Positions 35,567-44,466 are shown, numbered from the stretch's first letter. The stretch: 64,000 nucleotides of DNA from Halalkalibacter okhensis (GCF_000787375.1 NZ_JRJU01000004.1:1-64000); one strand, 5' to 3'. Notes: generated from the letters alone by a model not told the origin. Translations and numbers: made by a program.

Positions 35567-35715
35567 AAAATTTCACTCCTCTCTTGAATTCAGCATCCCC
35601 AGAGAAGTAAAAACTTATACAAAAAAATTGGCTAAAACTTTCAGAAAACAAATCTCTTTACTAATGTGATTGCTAAAGAGAAATCTGACCCACAGAAATA
35701 ATCCGGAAATATAAA

Positions 35716-35756
35716 AGGCTATCTCAAGGTCAATTATTTGACCTTTGAGATAGCCT
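35716..35756. terminator. bidirectional hairpin between yuiB and yuiC
   Basis: AGGCTATCTCAAGGTCAA (35716-35733) pairs with TTGACCTTTGAGATAGCCT (35738-35756), one bulge. It resembles the purT-terminator hairpin family. A-rich on the left. Confidence 0.65.
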
Positions 35757-35802
35757 CGAAGCAATGAACTAATGTGCGATTGCACATTAGAATCACCATT
35801 TT

Positions 35803-36120
35803 TTAAAACATCTGATACCCTCTTACACGGAGCATTTTAATGACAATTCCAGCAATAATTGCACCGATAAAGCCACTCGTTAGGACTAAAATATCAACAA
35901 AATGTAACGATAGCAAATCTGATCCTAACATCGAAAACGAGGTAACCGGCGCGGTAAAATAATCAAAAAATCCAACGTTATCAACAATTAATATCACAAT
36001 AATTGGATAGGTAAAGGCCATGATCCATGTAGAACGTAATACCATATTTAACAGAAATCCAATCCCAAAAAACAATATTAGAAAAAGGACCATTGAAATT
36101 AATAATTGCGGCAAATTCAC
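35803..36120 (-). CDS. yuiB: membrane protein YuiB
   Basis: About 105 aa with three membrane helices; LFLILFFGIGFLLNMVLRST is typical of the YuiB family. Function unknown. The start is taken as the GTG at 36120, preceded by GGGGGTG at 6 nt; upstream in-frame starts (an ATG five codons before, a GTG 13 codons before) lack a good site. It follows yuiA as in B. subtilis. Confidence 0.78.
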   Translation of the reverse strand: MNLPQLLISMVLFLILFFGIGFLLNMVLRSTWIMAFTYPIIVILIVDNVGFFDYFTAPVTSFSMLGSDLLSLHFVDILVLTSGFIGAIIAGIVIKMLRVRGYQMF

Positions 36121-36294
36121 AGCTTGCACCCCCATGTTCTTTTTAAGTTTACTGAACACAAGGGTTTGAAGTCAACTCAATGTATTGACATCTTTGTGGC
36201 AAATATCGAAATGACAATAATAAAGCAAAAAAAGAGCAACATCGTGATCTTAATATCTAAAAAACGATATTAAAACCTCTCTTGTCACTCAACA

Positions 36295-36423
36295 CTATTG
36301 CTCTTGACCTTCTCCATTACACTTATTACACGTTTCACTTCCACCAAGGAGAAGTTGAAAGTACCCTGCTCCTTCACAATAAGGACATTGTTCTGTAGCT
36401 GTTTGCGTAGATGAATGCTGCAT
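36295..36423 (-). CDS. yuiA: YuiA, 42-aa zinc-finger-like protein
   Basis: Short frame starting MQHSSTQTATEQCPYCEGAG, with a second pair CNKCNGEG. The two CxxCxGxG-type motifs resemble one zinc site of the DnaJ cysteine-rich domain. GGGGGGGATACAG precedes the ATG. The position before yuiB and the size match B. subtilis yuiA. Function unknown. Confidence 0.85.
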   Translation of the reverse strand: MQHSSTQTATEQCPYCEGAGYFQLLLGGSETCNKCNGEGQEQ

Positions 36424-36516
36424 CTGTATCCCCCCCTAATTGAAGTATGTCTTATCAATAAATATTATCAGAATCTTTACAATATTAAAACTCTGTTATA
36501 TTATCTTACGAGCTAA

Positions 36517-36530
36517 TGTAAGCGCAAACA
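36517..36530 (-). promoter_or_regulatory. candidate cre site upstream of yuiA
   Basis: TGTAAGCGCAAACA fits the CcpA consensus TGWAANCGNWNNCA at every position. It lies about 100 nt before the yuiA start. Predicted from pattern only. Confidence 0.5.
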
Positions 36531-36585
36531 ACTCATCCTCTCTTTATATTTTTCAACTATTCTCACTTTTTTATACACAAAAAAA

Positions 36586-36607
36586 CGAATGCAATTTCAT
36601 GCATTCG
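36586..36607 (-). terminator. terminator of the NDH-2 gene
   Basis: Perfect stem CGAATGCA / TGCATTCG, followed by TTTTTTTG on the minus strand. Confidence 0.85.
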
Positions 36608-36625
36608 CCATTTGGTTTTGCTTTA

Positions 36626-37840
36626 TTACATTGGATTCTTTCCGCGTTTTAACACGAGGGCAGGTCCACCTAATAAGAATAAGTAACGGTTATCAATCAT
36701 CTTCTTCATAAAGTTAGCAGATGTACCGAATAGTTTTCTTGTTCCCACTACACCAATAGCCTCTTTTCCACCAAGAGAAGCCACTGTTCCTTTGATGTCT
36801 GGCTTAAATGTTTTAAGTGAGTCACCTTTTATAAGTGCTTTAATGTTGTTAGCACATACTTCAGCCATTTGCATTGCAATTTGAGCTGTTGGTGGGTAAG
36901 GACGATTGATTTCTTCATTAATCATTAGAGCACAGTCACCAATAACAAAAATGTTTTCATGACCTGGCGCACGTAAGTCTAAATCTACTTTAATACGTCC
37001 ACGCATTGCTTCAAATCCTGACTTTTCAATGACAGAACTTCCACGAACACCAGTAGCCCATACAACGGTACCTGCTTTGATCTCATCGCCACTAGCAAGT
37101 GTTACACCTGACTCAGTCACTTCTTTAATCGGACAGTTGATCTTAAACTCAACGCCGCGACTCTCAAGAAGGTTCATCGCATATTCAACTAACTCAGGGT
37201 CAAATCCTGGTAAAGCAGACGGAGCCGCTTCAATTACGTACATTTTCACTTTTTCCTTAGGGACATCATAATGTGCACATAGTTCAGGTAAGCGCTCTGA
37301 TAATTCACCAATAAACTCAATACCAGTAAAACCAGCACCAGCTACGATAAATGTTAATAGCTCGTCCTGTGGCTCAGGAGTATTATTATACTTTGCAAAC
37401 ATGTACTCAATATGTTCTTTCACTTCACGAGCACCATTTACTGTCCATTTACTGAACGCATGTTCATGAACTCCTGGAACACCAAATGTTTCCGCTTCAG
37501 AACCTAGTCCAACTACAAGATAGTCGAATTCAAGCTCGCCGTTTTCAAGAACGACCTTCTTTTCTTCACGCTTGATTTCCACAACACTATCTTTCACGAA
37601 TTTAATTTTGTTCAAATCTAAAACGCTGTTAATAGGCATACGTGTACGTTCAGGAGACAATGTACCAGCAGCTGGTTCATGTAACCAAGTTGTTTGATAG
37701 TGATAATCATGCTTATTAACTAATGTAATATTTGCTTCATTATGACCTAGTTGCTTTGTTAAACGTGATGCTGTGATCATTCCAGCATAACCAGCGCCAA
37801 GTAGTACGATATTTGGCTTTTTCAACTTCATCACTTCCAT
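36626..37840 (-). CDS. yumB: type II NADH dehydrogenase (NDH-2), YumB-like
   Basis: 404-aa flavoprotein that passes electrons from NADH to quinone without pumping. FAD motif VLLGAGYAGMITASRL at the N-terminus, NAD motif FIVAGAGFTGIEFIGEL near residue 165, ATGVRG and FVIGDCALM before the C-terminal membrane-binding region. The start may be the third codon-later ATG (MKLKKPN). Monocistronic with a terminator. It is the first of two NDH-2 modules in the window; the other is at 42008-43651. Confidence 0.92.
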   Translation of the reverse strand: MEVMKLKKPNIVLLGAGYAGMITASRLTKQLGHNEANITLVNKHDYHYQTTWLHEPAAGTLSPERTRMPINSVLDLNKIKFVKDSVVEIKREEKKVVLENGELEFDYLVVGLGSEAETFGVPGVHEHAFSKWTVNGAREVKEHIEYMFAKYNNTPEPQDELLTFIVAGAGFTGIEFIGELSERLPELCAHYDVPKEKVKMYVIEAAPSALPGFDPELVEYAMNLLESRGVEFKINCPIKEVTESGVTLASGDEIKAGTVVWATGVRGSSVIEKSGFEAMRGRIKVDLDLRAPGHENIFVIGDCALMINEEINRPYPPTAQIAMQMAEVCANNIKALIKGDSLKTFKPDIKGTVASLGGKEAIGVVGTRKLFGTSANFMKKMIDNRYLFLLGGPALVLKRGKNPM

Positions 37841-38115
37841 CTTCTTAAATATTTTTCTTACTATATTTTCCCCCGAAAAACAACATTGTGATTCTTTTCA
37901 CGAACAAATATAGAATAATAGCTAGTTATTAAAAAATAAATTCGGAAAAAAGTCACAAAACCCATCTTTAATAATATGGTTTTTCGACCAATTTTTCAAC
38001 TACTTTTCAAAATTATTATGTTTTTCTTCTTGCTGTACTCACTTCTCTTTTACTCGCTATTAATGTAAGCGAAAGCGAAAAAACTTATGCATTCAAATGT
38101 CTCTTTTTTTCATAT
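37841..38115. other. intergenic region upstream of NDH-2 gene
   Basis: A/T-rich, about 275 bases. It contains a cre-like TGTAAGCGAAAGCG (38064-38077) with one mismatch, far from the gene start. No other signal seen. Confidence 0.35.
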
Positions 38116-38153
38116 AAAAAAGACCTCCTTACAAAAGTAAGAAGATCTTTTTT
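38116..38153 (-). terminator. erpA terminator
   Basis: Imperfect stem AAAAAGACCTCCTTAC / GTAAGAAGATCTTTTTT just downstream of erpA. Confidence 0.7.
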
Positions 38154-38154
38154 A

Positions 38155-38508
38155 TTAACAATCTTCAGGTGTCCCTGCATTTGTTGCTGTACGGAATGAT
38201 GTGCCACATCCACATGATGCGATGGCATTTGGATTATCGATCGTAAATCCTCCACCCATCATATTTTGCTTGTAGTCAACAACAAGTCCTTTAATAATTG
38301 GCTCACTTTCCTTATCAACTAAAATAGAAAGACCATTTATAGTAAGCAATGTATCTTCTTCATGCTTTTCTGTATCAAAACCCATTCCGTAAGAAAGACC
38401 GCTACAGCCGCCACCTTTTACACCGATACGAAGCATCAAGCTTTGATCACCTTCAGCTTCCATCATGTCTTTAATTTGGCTTACTGCTGCATCTGTTAAT
38501 GTAATCAT
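38155..38508 (-). CDS. erpA: A-type iron-sulfur carrier (HesB/IscA/ErpA family)
   Basis: 117-aa Fe-S cluster carrier with the three conserved cysteines: one in KGGGCSGLSY and two in SCGCGTSF. It delivers clusters to apoproteins. Equivalent to B. subtilis yutM by sequence and neighbourhood. AGGAGGGGTGTC precedes the ATG. Other Fe-S genes nearby are yutI and lipA. Confidence 0.94.
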   Translation of the reverse strand: MITLTDAAVSQIKDMMEAEGDQSLMLRIGVKGGGCSGLSYGMGFDTEKHEEDTLLTINGLSILVDKESEPIIKGLVVDYKQNMMGGGFTIDNPNAIASCGCGTSFRTATNAGTPEDC

Positions 38509-38590
38509 GACACCCCTCCTAATCGCTGTTACGATTAAGTATACCTGTTAATACTTTCAACCTCAAGGCACGTGCTCGCCCAAATTTCTT

Positions 38591-38791
38591 TTAAAAGGAT
38601 AAGGAACGTTCCCAGTCTTTTGTTCCTGTCATCTCTAATAACATGACTTTGTTGTGTGCACGATCTAACTCCTGACTATAATGCAGAACGATAGGATGAC
38701 TCAATCCGTATTGTCCAGCTGCTGCAACCATCTTTTTTCGGAGCTCTTCTATTTTTTCCATACAAGCGTCTTGTTTCAATACTTTGTTCAT
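38591..38791 (-). CDS. Spo0E-like aspartyl-phosphate phosphatase
   Basis: 66-aa helical-hairpin protein with the Spo0E/YnzD family pattern: IEELRKKMVAAAGQYGLSHP, then HYSQELD, the signature of phosphatases that dephosphorylate Spo0A~P. It would delay sporulation. The start at 38791 is favoured by a GGGGGG site 9 nt upstream; a Met three codons earlier is possible. Confidence 0.85.
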   Translation of the reverse strand: MNKVLKQDACMEKIEELRKKMVAAAGQYGLSHPIVLHYSQELDRAHNKVMLLEMTGTKDWERSLSF

Positions 38792-39113
38792 CTCCACCAT
38801 CCCCCCATTTACAGTTTCTATTTATCTGCACACTTTATAAACCAATTTTACCAACAAAGTGGAAATTCATGCAAGAGCAAATAGTCAAAAAGTACGACTT
38901 CACAATTTTTCCAATTTTAGAAACACCCTGTATCTCCTAAAACGACTCTATTTCTTTCATTAAACCTATTCTGATAGTATAATAGTAGGCAAACACGAAA
39001 GATCTTAATCATTTATTAATATATTTCTATAAAAACAAGCATTTTCCTTCAACAATATGAATGAAATTAGGAAATATGTTACGGTTTAATGAAGAAATGG
39101 AGGACAAGAACGG
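38792..39113. other. divergent intergenic region before mqnE
   Basis: About 320 bases. A TATAAT at 38978-38983 with a weak -35 (TTTCAT) could drive mqnE. Nothing else recognised. Confidence 0.35.
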
Positions 39114-40208
39114 ATGGGAACAATTTTAACGGATACAAAGTTACAAGCAATTTCCGAAAAAGTAAACCACGGAGAACGCCTGACAATTCAAGATGGTCTT
39201 TATTTATTTGAAAGCCCTGATTTATTAGGTATTGCTCAATTAGCCAATCAAGTAAACCAGAAAAAGAATGGGGATCATGTCTATTTCATTGAAAATATGT
39301 ACATCAACCCTACAAATGTTTGTGAAGCAAACTGCGGATTCTGTGGATTCAAGCGTAAGCCTGGTGATGATGGGGCTTACACAATGGACAGCGAAGCCTT
39401 GCTCGAGTATGTCGAAAAAAGATGGAATGATAACATTCGCGAGTTTCATATTGTTGGTGGTCACAATCATGAAGTACCTTTCGACTACTACTTAAATACT
39501 ATTCGCACGTTAAAGAAGCACTATCCACAAGTAACCGTCAAAGCTTACACAGGTGCTGAAATTGAGTTCTTCTCGCGAATTTCTGGATTAACTATGAAAG
39601 AAGTGTTAGAAGAACTAATTAAAGCGGGTCTTGATACCCTTCCAGGTGGCGGAGCTGAAATATTAACGGAGCGTTACCGTTTGAAAATGAGTCCAGATAA
39701 AGCCTCTACAGATCAGTGGTTAGAGGCTCATGAGATTGCTCACAACCTAGGATTAAAAACCCATGCAACCATGCTATATGGTTCCATCGAAACGAAAGAA
39801 GAGCGCCTTATTCACATGGATCGTTTGCGTCAACTTCAAGACCGTACCAATGGCTACATGGTATTTATTCCACTTGCAATGCAGCCACGCAGTATTAATG
39901 CTGGAATTAAGCGTCGTACAACAGCTTTTGATGACATGCGTACACTGGCAATTAGCCGTTTGATGCTTGATAACTTCGACCACATTAAAGCGTATTGGAT
40001 TAACATTGGGGTGCAATTAACCCAAATGGCCCTTACATTTGGTTCAAGTGACATTCACGGTACGTTAATTGAGGAACGAATTTCTCACGCAGTTGGTGCC
40101 TTAACATCACAAGGAATTACTCGTGAAGAGCTTGTGTACCTTATTAAGAGTGCAGGCAAAACCCCAGTTGAACGAGATACCTTTTATAATATAGTTAAAA
40201 CTTATTAG
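39114..40208 (+). CDS. mqnE: aminofutalosine synthase MqnE
   Basis: 364-aa radical SAM enzyme that joins an adenosyl radical to 3-[(1-carboxyvinyl)oxy]benzoate in the futalosine pathway to menaquinone. The cluster motif is CEANCGFCGF (CxxxCxxC). EFHIVGGHNHEVPF, the PGGGAEI loop and MLYGSIETKEERL-type segments match MqnE rather than MqnC or CofH. GGAGGACAAGAACGG precedes the ATG. It stands alone; mqnA, B, C and D are not in the window. B. subtilis has no futalosine pathway, so this gene is an addition to the yut region. Confidence 0.9.
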   Translation: MGTILTDTKLQAISEKVNHGERLTIQDGLYLFESPDLLGIAQLANQVNQKKNGDHVYFIENMYINPTNVCEANCGFCGFKRKPGDDGAYTMDSEALLEYVEKRWNDNIREFHIVGGHNHEVPFDYYLNTIRTLKKHYPQVTVKAYTGAEIEFFSRISGLTMKEVLEELIKAGLDTLPGGGAEILTERYRLKMSPDKASTDQWLEAHEIAHNLGLKTHATMLYGSIETKEERLIHMDRLRQLQDRTNGYMVFIPLAMQPRSINAGIKRRTTAFDDMRTLAISRLMLDNFDHIKAYWINIGVQLTQMALTFGSSDIHGTLIEERISHAVGALTSQGITREELVYLIKSAGKTPVERDTFYNIVKTY

Positions 40209-40265
40209 ATGTTCGTTGCATTTTGAGTGATTAAATTGCAGTTGGCCACCTTCAATATACGGAAT

Positions 40266-40295
40266 GACAGTCTTTCATTGAAATGAAAGACTGTC
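40266..40295 (+). terminator. mqnE terminator
   Basis: Perfect 14-bp stem GACAGTCTTTCATT / AATGAAAGACTGTC, then TTCTTTT. Confidence 0.88.
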
Positions 40296-40354
40296 TTCTT
40301 TTATTGAAATTATGACGCATTTCTTTGATCAACTATTTTTTCTATACTAAAGAA

Positions 40355-40396
40355 AAAGCAGCAAGCTAGATATTACCTCATCTAGCTTGCTGCTTT
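40355..40396 (-). terminator. dapF terminator
   Basis: Perfect 17-bp stem AAAGCAGCAAGCTAGAT / ATCTAGCTTGCTGCTTT, downstream of dapF. Confidence 0.85.
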
Positions 40397-40400
40397 ACTC

Positions 40401-40420
40401 TTAAACAAACGTTTATTTAA
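40401..40420. repeat. 20-bp palindrome, related copy
   Basis: TTAAACAAACGTTTATTTAA, differing by two bases from the copies at 6402 and 10575. It lies between the dapF stop codon and its terminator. Confidence 0.45.
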
Positions 40421-40421
40421 C

Positions 40422-41270
40422 TTATTTCCTCTCAAAAACACCCTCACAAATCACTTCCGCTGCACCAGTCATTAATACATGACCATTTTCAAGCCAAGTG
40501 ATTCCTAAGTCTCCACCTAATAAATGAACCGTTATTTCTTTTCCTTTTTTCGCCTGTCCATTTAAGATGGCTGCGACGACTGCTGCACAGGCTCCTGTTC
40601 CACATGCCTGGGTAATTCCAGATCCTCTTTCCCACACTCGAAAATGAAGTTCTGTCTCTGATACCACTTCAACAAATTCAACATTTACCCATTCCGGAAA
40701 ACGCTCATCTTTTTCCATCTTTGGTCCAACTGTGTCAATGGGGGCATGCTGAATACTGTCAACAAACATAACGGCATGCGGATTCCCCATCGAAACAGCT
40801 GTTACATCAAATGTTTTTCCATCAAGAGGAAATGCTTCTGCTACAACTTGATCTTGGTCTGCTCCTAACATGGGAATCAATTGCCTTGAAAGAGTTGGCT
40901 TCCCCATATCGACCGTGACTGTTTTCACTTTTCCATCCTTAAGATGAACAGTGGCCTCTACTAGCCCACCTAATGTTTCAATTTGAAACGTCTCTTCTTT
41001 GACATACCCGTGTTCATACGCAAATTTTGCAACGCAACGTAATCCATTGCCACAATTTTTTGCTTCCGAGCCGTCATTGTTAAAGACGCGCATCTTCACA
41101 GGAGCTAATTCAGACGGACAAACAAGGATCATACCATCGGAACCTATTCCTTTATTTTTGTCAGCTACTTCAACAGCAAGTGGAGCCAGCTTATCTTCAT
41201 CAAACGTTTGTTTAAACATATCTACATATATATAACTATTCCCTAGTCCGTGCATCTTCGTGAAATGCAT
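40422..41270 (-). CDS. dapF: diaminopimelate epimerase
   Basis: 282-aa cofactor-independent epimerase converting LL- to meso-diaminopimelate for lysine and peptidoglycan. The two catalytic cysteines lie in [10 protein letters not shown] and [19 protein letters not shown] precedes the ATG. The gene order erpA...dapF...yuzB matches B. subtilis. The first codons contain ATCAAACGTTTGTTTAA, like the dispersed palindrome. Confidence 0.96.
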   Translation of the reverse strand: MHFTKMHGLGNSYIYVDMFKQTFDEDKLAPLAVEVADKNKGIGSDGMILVCPSELAPVKMRVFNNDGSEAKNCGNGLRCVAKFAYEHGYVKEETFQIETLGGLVEATVHLKDGKVKTVTVDMGKPTLSRQLIPMLGADQDQVVAEAFPLDGKTFDVTAVSMGNPHAVMFVDSIQHAPIDTVGPKMEKDERFPEWVNVEFVEVVSETELHFRVWERGSGITQACGTGACAAVVAAILNGQAKKGKEITVHLLGGDLGITWLENGHVLMTGAAEVICEGVFERK

Positions 41271-41276
41271 ATTTGT

Positions 41277-41519
41277 TCAATCCCTTCTTAGCTGCTTATC
41301 GGTCCAGAAATAATCTTGATCCGCTTCTAAAATCGTGAGCTTTCCATTACAGCATGGTAAGATCAAAATGGTTTTGATTCCTTCTTCTGCCCTTCTAAAG
41401 TCAGACTTTTTCATGTTTGTTAACACGTTCTCAGCGTGACAAAAGGGACAAGATTGCAAGTAAATATCATCATAAAGACGTTCGTATGGCCACGTATTTA
41501 CAAAAGGAACGACATCCAA
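41277..41519 (-). CDS. small protein with Cys motifs, unknown
   Basis: About 80 aa. CPFCHAENV and LPCCNGKLTIL look like a split zinc ribbon. The gene lies 6 nt before dapF and 21 nt after yuzB, so it probably shares their transcript. The start is uncertain: TTG at 41519 is best spaced from AAAGGAAG, with a GTG three codons earlier as the alternative. Family not recognised; function unknown. Confidence 0.65.
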   Translation of the reverse strand: MDVVPFVNTWPYERLYDDIYLQSCPFCHAENVLTNMKKSDFRRAEEGIKTILILPCCNGKLTILEADQDYFWTDKQLRRD

Positions 41520-41540
41520 TTGCCACACTTCCTTTCTATA

Positions 41541-41777
41541 TTAAAACATCGGATTTTCTTCAAGAAACACGTGTATATTTTCGACTAATTCTTCTGCTGT
41601 CTCACCAGAAACATATTCACCATTTACAAGAGCAAATAGCTCCCTTGCACAATTTCCACAACTGCTAAGACAACCATATTCAATAATATCCAAATTTGGA
41701 TCTTTCTCTAATTCTTCCATTGCTTTTTGTGCTCCACTAGCTAAGTTACTAAGACAAAATTCGATAATTGGACGCAT
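41541..41777 (-). CDS. yuzB: YuzB (DUF1450)
   Basis: 78-aa DUF1450 protein with FCLSNLASG and [20 protein letters not shown]; four Cys in a thioredoxin-like ferredoxin-type fold are the family hallmark. Function unknown, possibly metal or redox related. GAAGAGGTGAGAGCG precedes the ATG. First gene of the yuzB-(unknown)-dapF unit. Confidence 0.9.
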   Translation of the reverse strand: MRPIIEFCLSNLASGAQKAMEELEKDPNLDIIEYGCLSSCGNCARELFALVNGEYVSGETAEELVENIHVFLEENPMF

Positions 41778-41908
41778 TCGCTCTCACCTCTTCAATCTAC
41801 CTCTTTATGCTACTCTCGCCATTAAGAGAAGTCAATTGCCATCCCCTTATTTTCTAAGGATTTATTGCATTTTTCACCTTGTCAAAAAAACTTCCATTTA
41901 GACAGATT

Positions 41909-41922
41909 TGAAAACGCTTTTA
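41909..41922 (+). promoter_or_regulatory. weak cre-like site upstream of the TetR-NDH-2 gene
   Basis: TGAAAACGCTTTTA differs from the CcpA consensus only at the C near its end. It is centred about 20 nt upstream of the -35 element. Confidence 0.35.
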
Positions 41923-41939
41923 AAAAATTCATAAATTTG

Positions 41940-41986
41940 TTGTTTTTTTATTTGTTTCTCGTTATAATCGAAACTGACCAGGGTCA
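41940..41986 (+). promoter_or_regulatory. promoter and operator-like palindrome of the TetR-NDH-2 gene
   Basis: TTGTTT (41940-41945), a 17-nt spacer and TATAAT (41963-41968) form a sigma-A promoter. TGACC-AG-GGTCA at 41975-41986 starts 6 nt after the -10, at the expected transcription start. TetR-family proteins often bind such palindromes, so autorepression is likely. Confidence 0.6.
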
Positions 41987-42007
41987 CTTTTGGTGAGGAG
42001 AAGAAAA

Positions 42008-43651
42008 ATGAACGAACGAGCGAAAAAAGAACAAACAAAAGCACGGATAGAAGAAGCGGCATTAACTTTATTTCGTGAAAAGGGATATTCCAGAACGACT
42101 GTACAAGAAATTACAAAAGCAGCAAAAGTAGCAAAAGGAACTTTTTTTAATTACTTTCCAACAAAAGACTCCATTATGCAATCGCTGGCCAATGATTTAC
42201 TTGAAGAAGTAATGCCGCATATTAGACAAACGCATTTAAGAAATCGACCACTCTCGATTCGATTGCGTTCGTATTTACAATTTATATTAACAGACTATGA
42301 CCGATATCCTGCACTCACCATTGAAATGTGGAATCACGTTCTTAAAGAACAAACACTTCTTTTTGCTCATTGGAACGAACTTTTGCAAGATGCAAAGTCT
42401 CAAGGAGAAGTGAATGCAAGTGCTTCTATTAAAACATGGTGTCATATTATTCATAGTTTGATTTCGCATGGAATTCAAAATTTTGCATCAGAACCAACTA
42501 AGACCCGTTTGCTTGAAAACGTAATGACTTTGGTCGAAACCAGTCTTGAAGCAATTTTCGAAAAAAGGGGACATTCGTCTATGAAAAAACTCGTAATCTT
42601 AGGTGCCGGCTATGGTGGAATGCGCATTCTTCAACGCCTTTTGCCTGAAGGGCTACCTGAAGATGTTGAAATCACTTTAATTGACCGCTTGCCTTATCAC
42701 TGCTTAAAAACTGAGTATTATGCATTAGCAGCAGGGACAGCAGCAGACCACCATCTACGTGTCAGCTTTCCTGAAGATGCAAGGCTTAAGGTCAAATACG
42801 GAACCATTACAAATGTGAACTTAGATGGAAAATTGGTTGAGCTTGAAAATGGGGATTATGTTCCTTATGATAAATTAATTATTGGCTTAGGCTGTGAAGA
42901 TAAGTATCACAACGTCCCAGGAGCAGCCGAACATACAAATAGCATTCAAACAATGGATAAAACACGCCGAACATATGAAACGTTAAATAACGTCCGCCCT
43001 AATGGAGTCGTATCTATCGTCGGTGCAGGGTTAAGCGGGGTTGAACTCGCCAGTGAATTACGAGAAAGTCGCCCTGACTTAACGATTAAATTGTTCGATC
43101 GTGGAGAGATTATCTTATCAATGTTTCCACGAAAGTTAAGTACGTATGTTCAGAACTGGTTTATTGATCATGGTGTTGATGTCATTAATAAATCAAACAT
43201 TACAAAAGTGGAAGAAGGCATTCTTTACAATCATGATGAAGCAATTGAATGTGATGCGATCATCTGGACTGCTGGAGTACAGCCCGTTGAAGTTGTCCGT
43301 AATTTAGATGTTGAAAAAGATAAACAAGGCAGAGTCGTTTTAACACCACAACATTTCTTACCTACAGATGAAGATGTATTTGTTGTTGGTGACTGTGCTA
43401 GCCTGCCTCACGCACCAAGCGCTCAGCTTGCTGAGGGGCAGGCAGAACAAATTGTCACGATCTTGAAAAAACAATGGGACGGGGAAGCTCTTCCTGATGA
43501 GCTCCCTCGCATTAAATTAAAAGGCGTGTTAGGGTCGTTAGGAAAAAAACATGGTTTTGGCTTAATGGGAGAGCGAACATTACTTGGTCGAGTGCCACGT
43601 GTATTAAAGAGCGGTGTTCTTTGGATGTATAAATATCACTCAGGCTCTTAA
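42008..43651 (+). CDS. fusion of a TetR-family regulator with NDH-2 (YutJ-like)
   Basis: One uninterrupted 547-aa frame. Residues 1-191 are a TetR-type repressor: N-terminal helix-turn-helix with TTVQEITKAAKVAKGTFFNY, then a helical ligand domain. Residues 192-547 are a complete NDH-2-like flavoprotein: VILGAGYGGMRIL (FAD), VGAGLSGVELASEL (NAD) and VFVVGDCASLPHAPSAQLAE. The second part alone has the size and position of B. subtilis YutJ. No stop codon separates them. An internal ATG at 42581, with GGGG 10 nt before it, could also start a separate dehydrogenase. The start at 42008 follows AGGAG at 7 nt. Confidence 0.85.
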   Translation: MNERAKKEQTKARIEEAALTLFREKGYSRTTVQEITKAAKVAKGTFFNYFPTKDSIMQSLANDLLEEVMPHIRQTHLRNRPLSIRLRSYLQFILTDYDRYPALTIEMWNHVLKEQTLLFAHWNELLQDAKSQGEVNASASIKTWCHIIHSLISHGIQNFASEPTKTRLLENVMTLVETSLEAIFEKRGHSSMKKLVILGAGYGGMRILQRLLPEGLPEDVEITLIDRLPYHCLKTEYYALAAGTAADHHLRVSFPEDARLKVKYGTITNVNLDGKLVELENGDYVPYDKLIIGLGCEDKYHNVPGAAEHTNSIQTMDKTRRTYETLNNVRPNGVVSIVGAGLSGVELASELRESRPDLTIKLFDRGEIILSMFPRKLSTYVQNWFIDHGVDVINKSNITKVEEGILYNHDEAIECDAIIWTAGVQPVEVVRNLDVEKDKQGRVVLTPQHFLPTDEDVFVVGDCASLPHAPSAQLAEGQAEQIVTILKKQWDGEALPDELPRIKLKGVLGSLGKKHGFGLMGERTLLGRVPRVLKSGVLWMYKYHSGS

Positions 43652-43703
43652 TTTAGCTATTGAAAAACGAGCAACAACACAGCGGTGTTAATGCTCGTTT
43701 TTC

Positions 43704-44021
43704 TTATATATTCGAATCACTTTGTATGAGCTCATCAATTTTTTTATAAATTGATTTTAGCTTTGGGTTTCCTTCCGCAAGCACTTCTCCCTCAAGCACA
43801 ACCAAAGGATAAAAAAATTCATCTTCTTTTATCGCTTCTGCATAATAATTGTGCGCCTCATTACTTGTCGGCTTATCAATATCAACATATTCAAATACAA
43901 TGGATGTGTTAGGGTATTTCCTGATAATTGCTGCTTCTAACCATTCCATCGTCTCTTTTGCACTAGGAAGGTGAATACAACTCGCACATTTCTCCTCTGC
44001 CCCATATACCGTCATTTTCAA
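43704..44021 (-). CDS. yuzD: YuzD (DUF1462), thioredoxin-like
   Basis: About 105 aa with MTVYGAEEKCASCIHLPS, a CxxC in a thioredoxin-like fold, and FFYPLVVLEGEVLAEGNP. Matches the DUF1462 family protein YuzD in the yutJ-yuzD-yutI order. Function unknown, possibly redox related. The start is unclear: TTG at 44021 with AAAGGA 11 nt upstream, or ATG at 44015. A TATAAT lies about 40 nt upstream. Confidence 0.85.
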   Translation of the reverse strand: MKMTVYGAEEKCASCIHLPSAKETMEWLEAAIIRKYPNTSIVFEYVDIDKPTSNEAHNYYAEAIKEDEFFYPLVVLEGEVLAEGNPKLKSIYKKIDELIQSDSNI

Positions 44022-44197
44022 ATCGCGCCACGTCCTTTCGCGGTTCAAATTATCTATGCCATTATTATAGCATGGTCTTTTCTTTTATTTCTTCCATTTC
44101 CATTATTCCACCTGTTCATCTGCGTAAAATCAAGCAGATTCATGGATTTTTTTTTAAAACACCATTATAATAGGTAGTAGAAAGGAGTTGTTTTGTT

Positions 44198-44437
44198 ATG
44201 TCAACAAGTACTGAAATGGTTGAACAAGTTAGTGAAGTGTTAGATAAGCTCCGTCCTTTCTTGCTTCGTGATGGTGGAGACGTTGAGCTCGTAGATGTAG
44301 AGGATGGAATTGTTAAAGTTCGTCTTCTTGGCGCTTGTGGCTCATGCCCAAGTTCAACAATCACGCTAAAAGCAGGTATCGAGCGTGCTCTTCTTGAAGA
44401 AGTACCAGGAGTAAAGGAAATCGAGCAAGTCTTTTAA
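44198..44437 (+). CDS. yutI: NifU C-terminal-type Fe-S scaffold/carrier YutI
   Basis: 79-aa Nfu-domain protein. [20 protein letters not shown] contains the CxxC that holds a bridging cluster. It helps load Fe-S clusters, together with carriers such as erpA nearby. AGAAAGGAGTTGTTTTGTT precedes the ATG. Divergent from yuzD. Confidence 0.93.
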   Translation: MSTSTEMVEQVSEVLDKLRPFLLRDGGDVELVDVEDGIVKVRLLGACGSCPSSTITLKAGIERALLEEVPGVKEIEQVF

Positions 44438-44442
44438 TAGTT

Positions 44443-44466
44443 ACCGCCCGACTGTTGTCGGGCGGT
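44443..44466 (+). terminator. yutI terminator
   Basis: Perfect 10-bp GC-rich stem ACCGCCCGAC / GTCGGGCGGT, then TTCTT. Confidence 0.82.
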
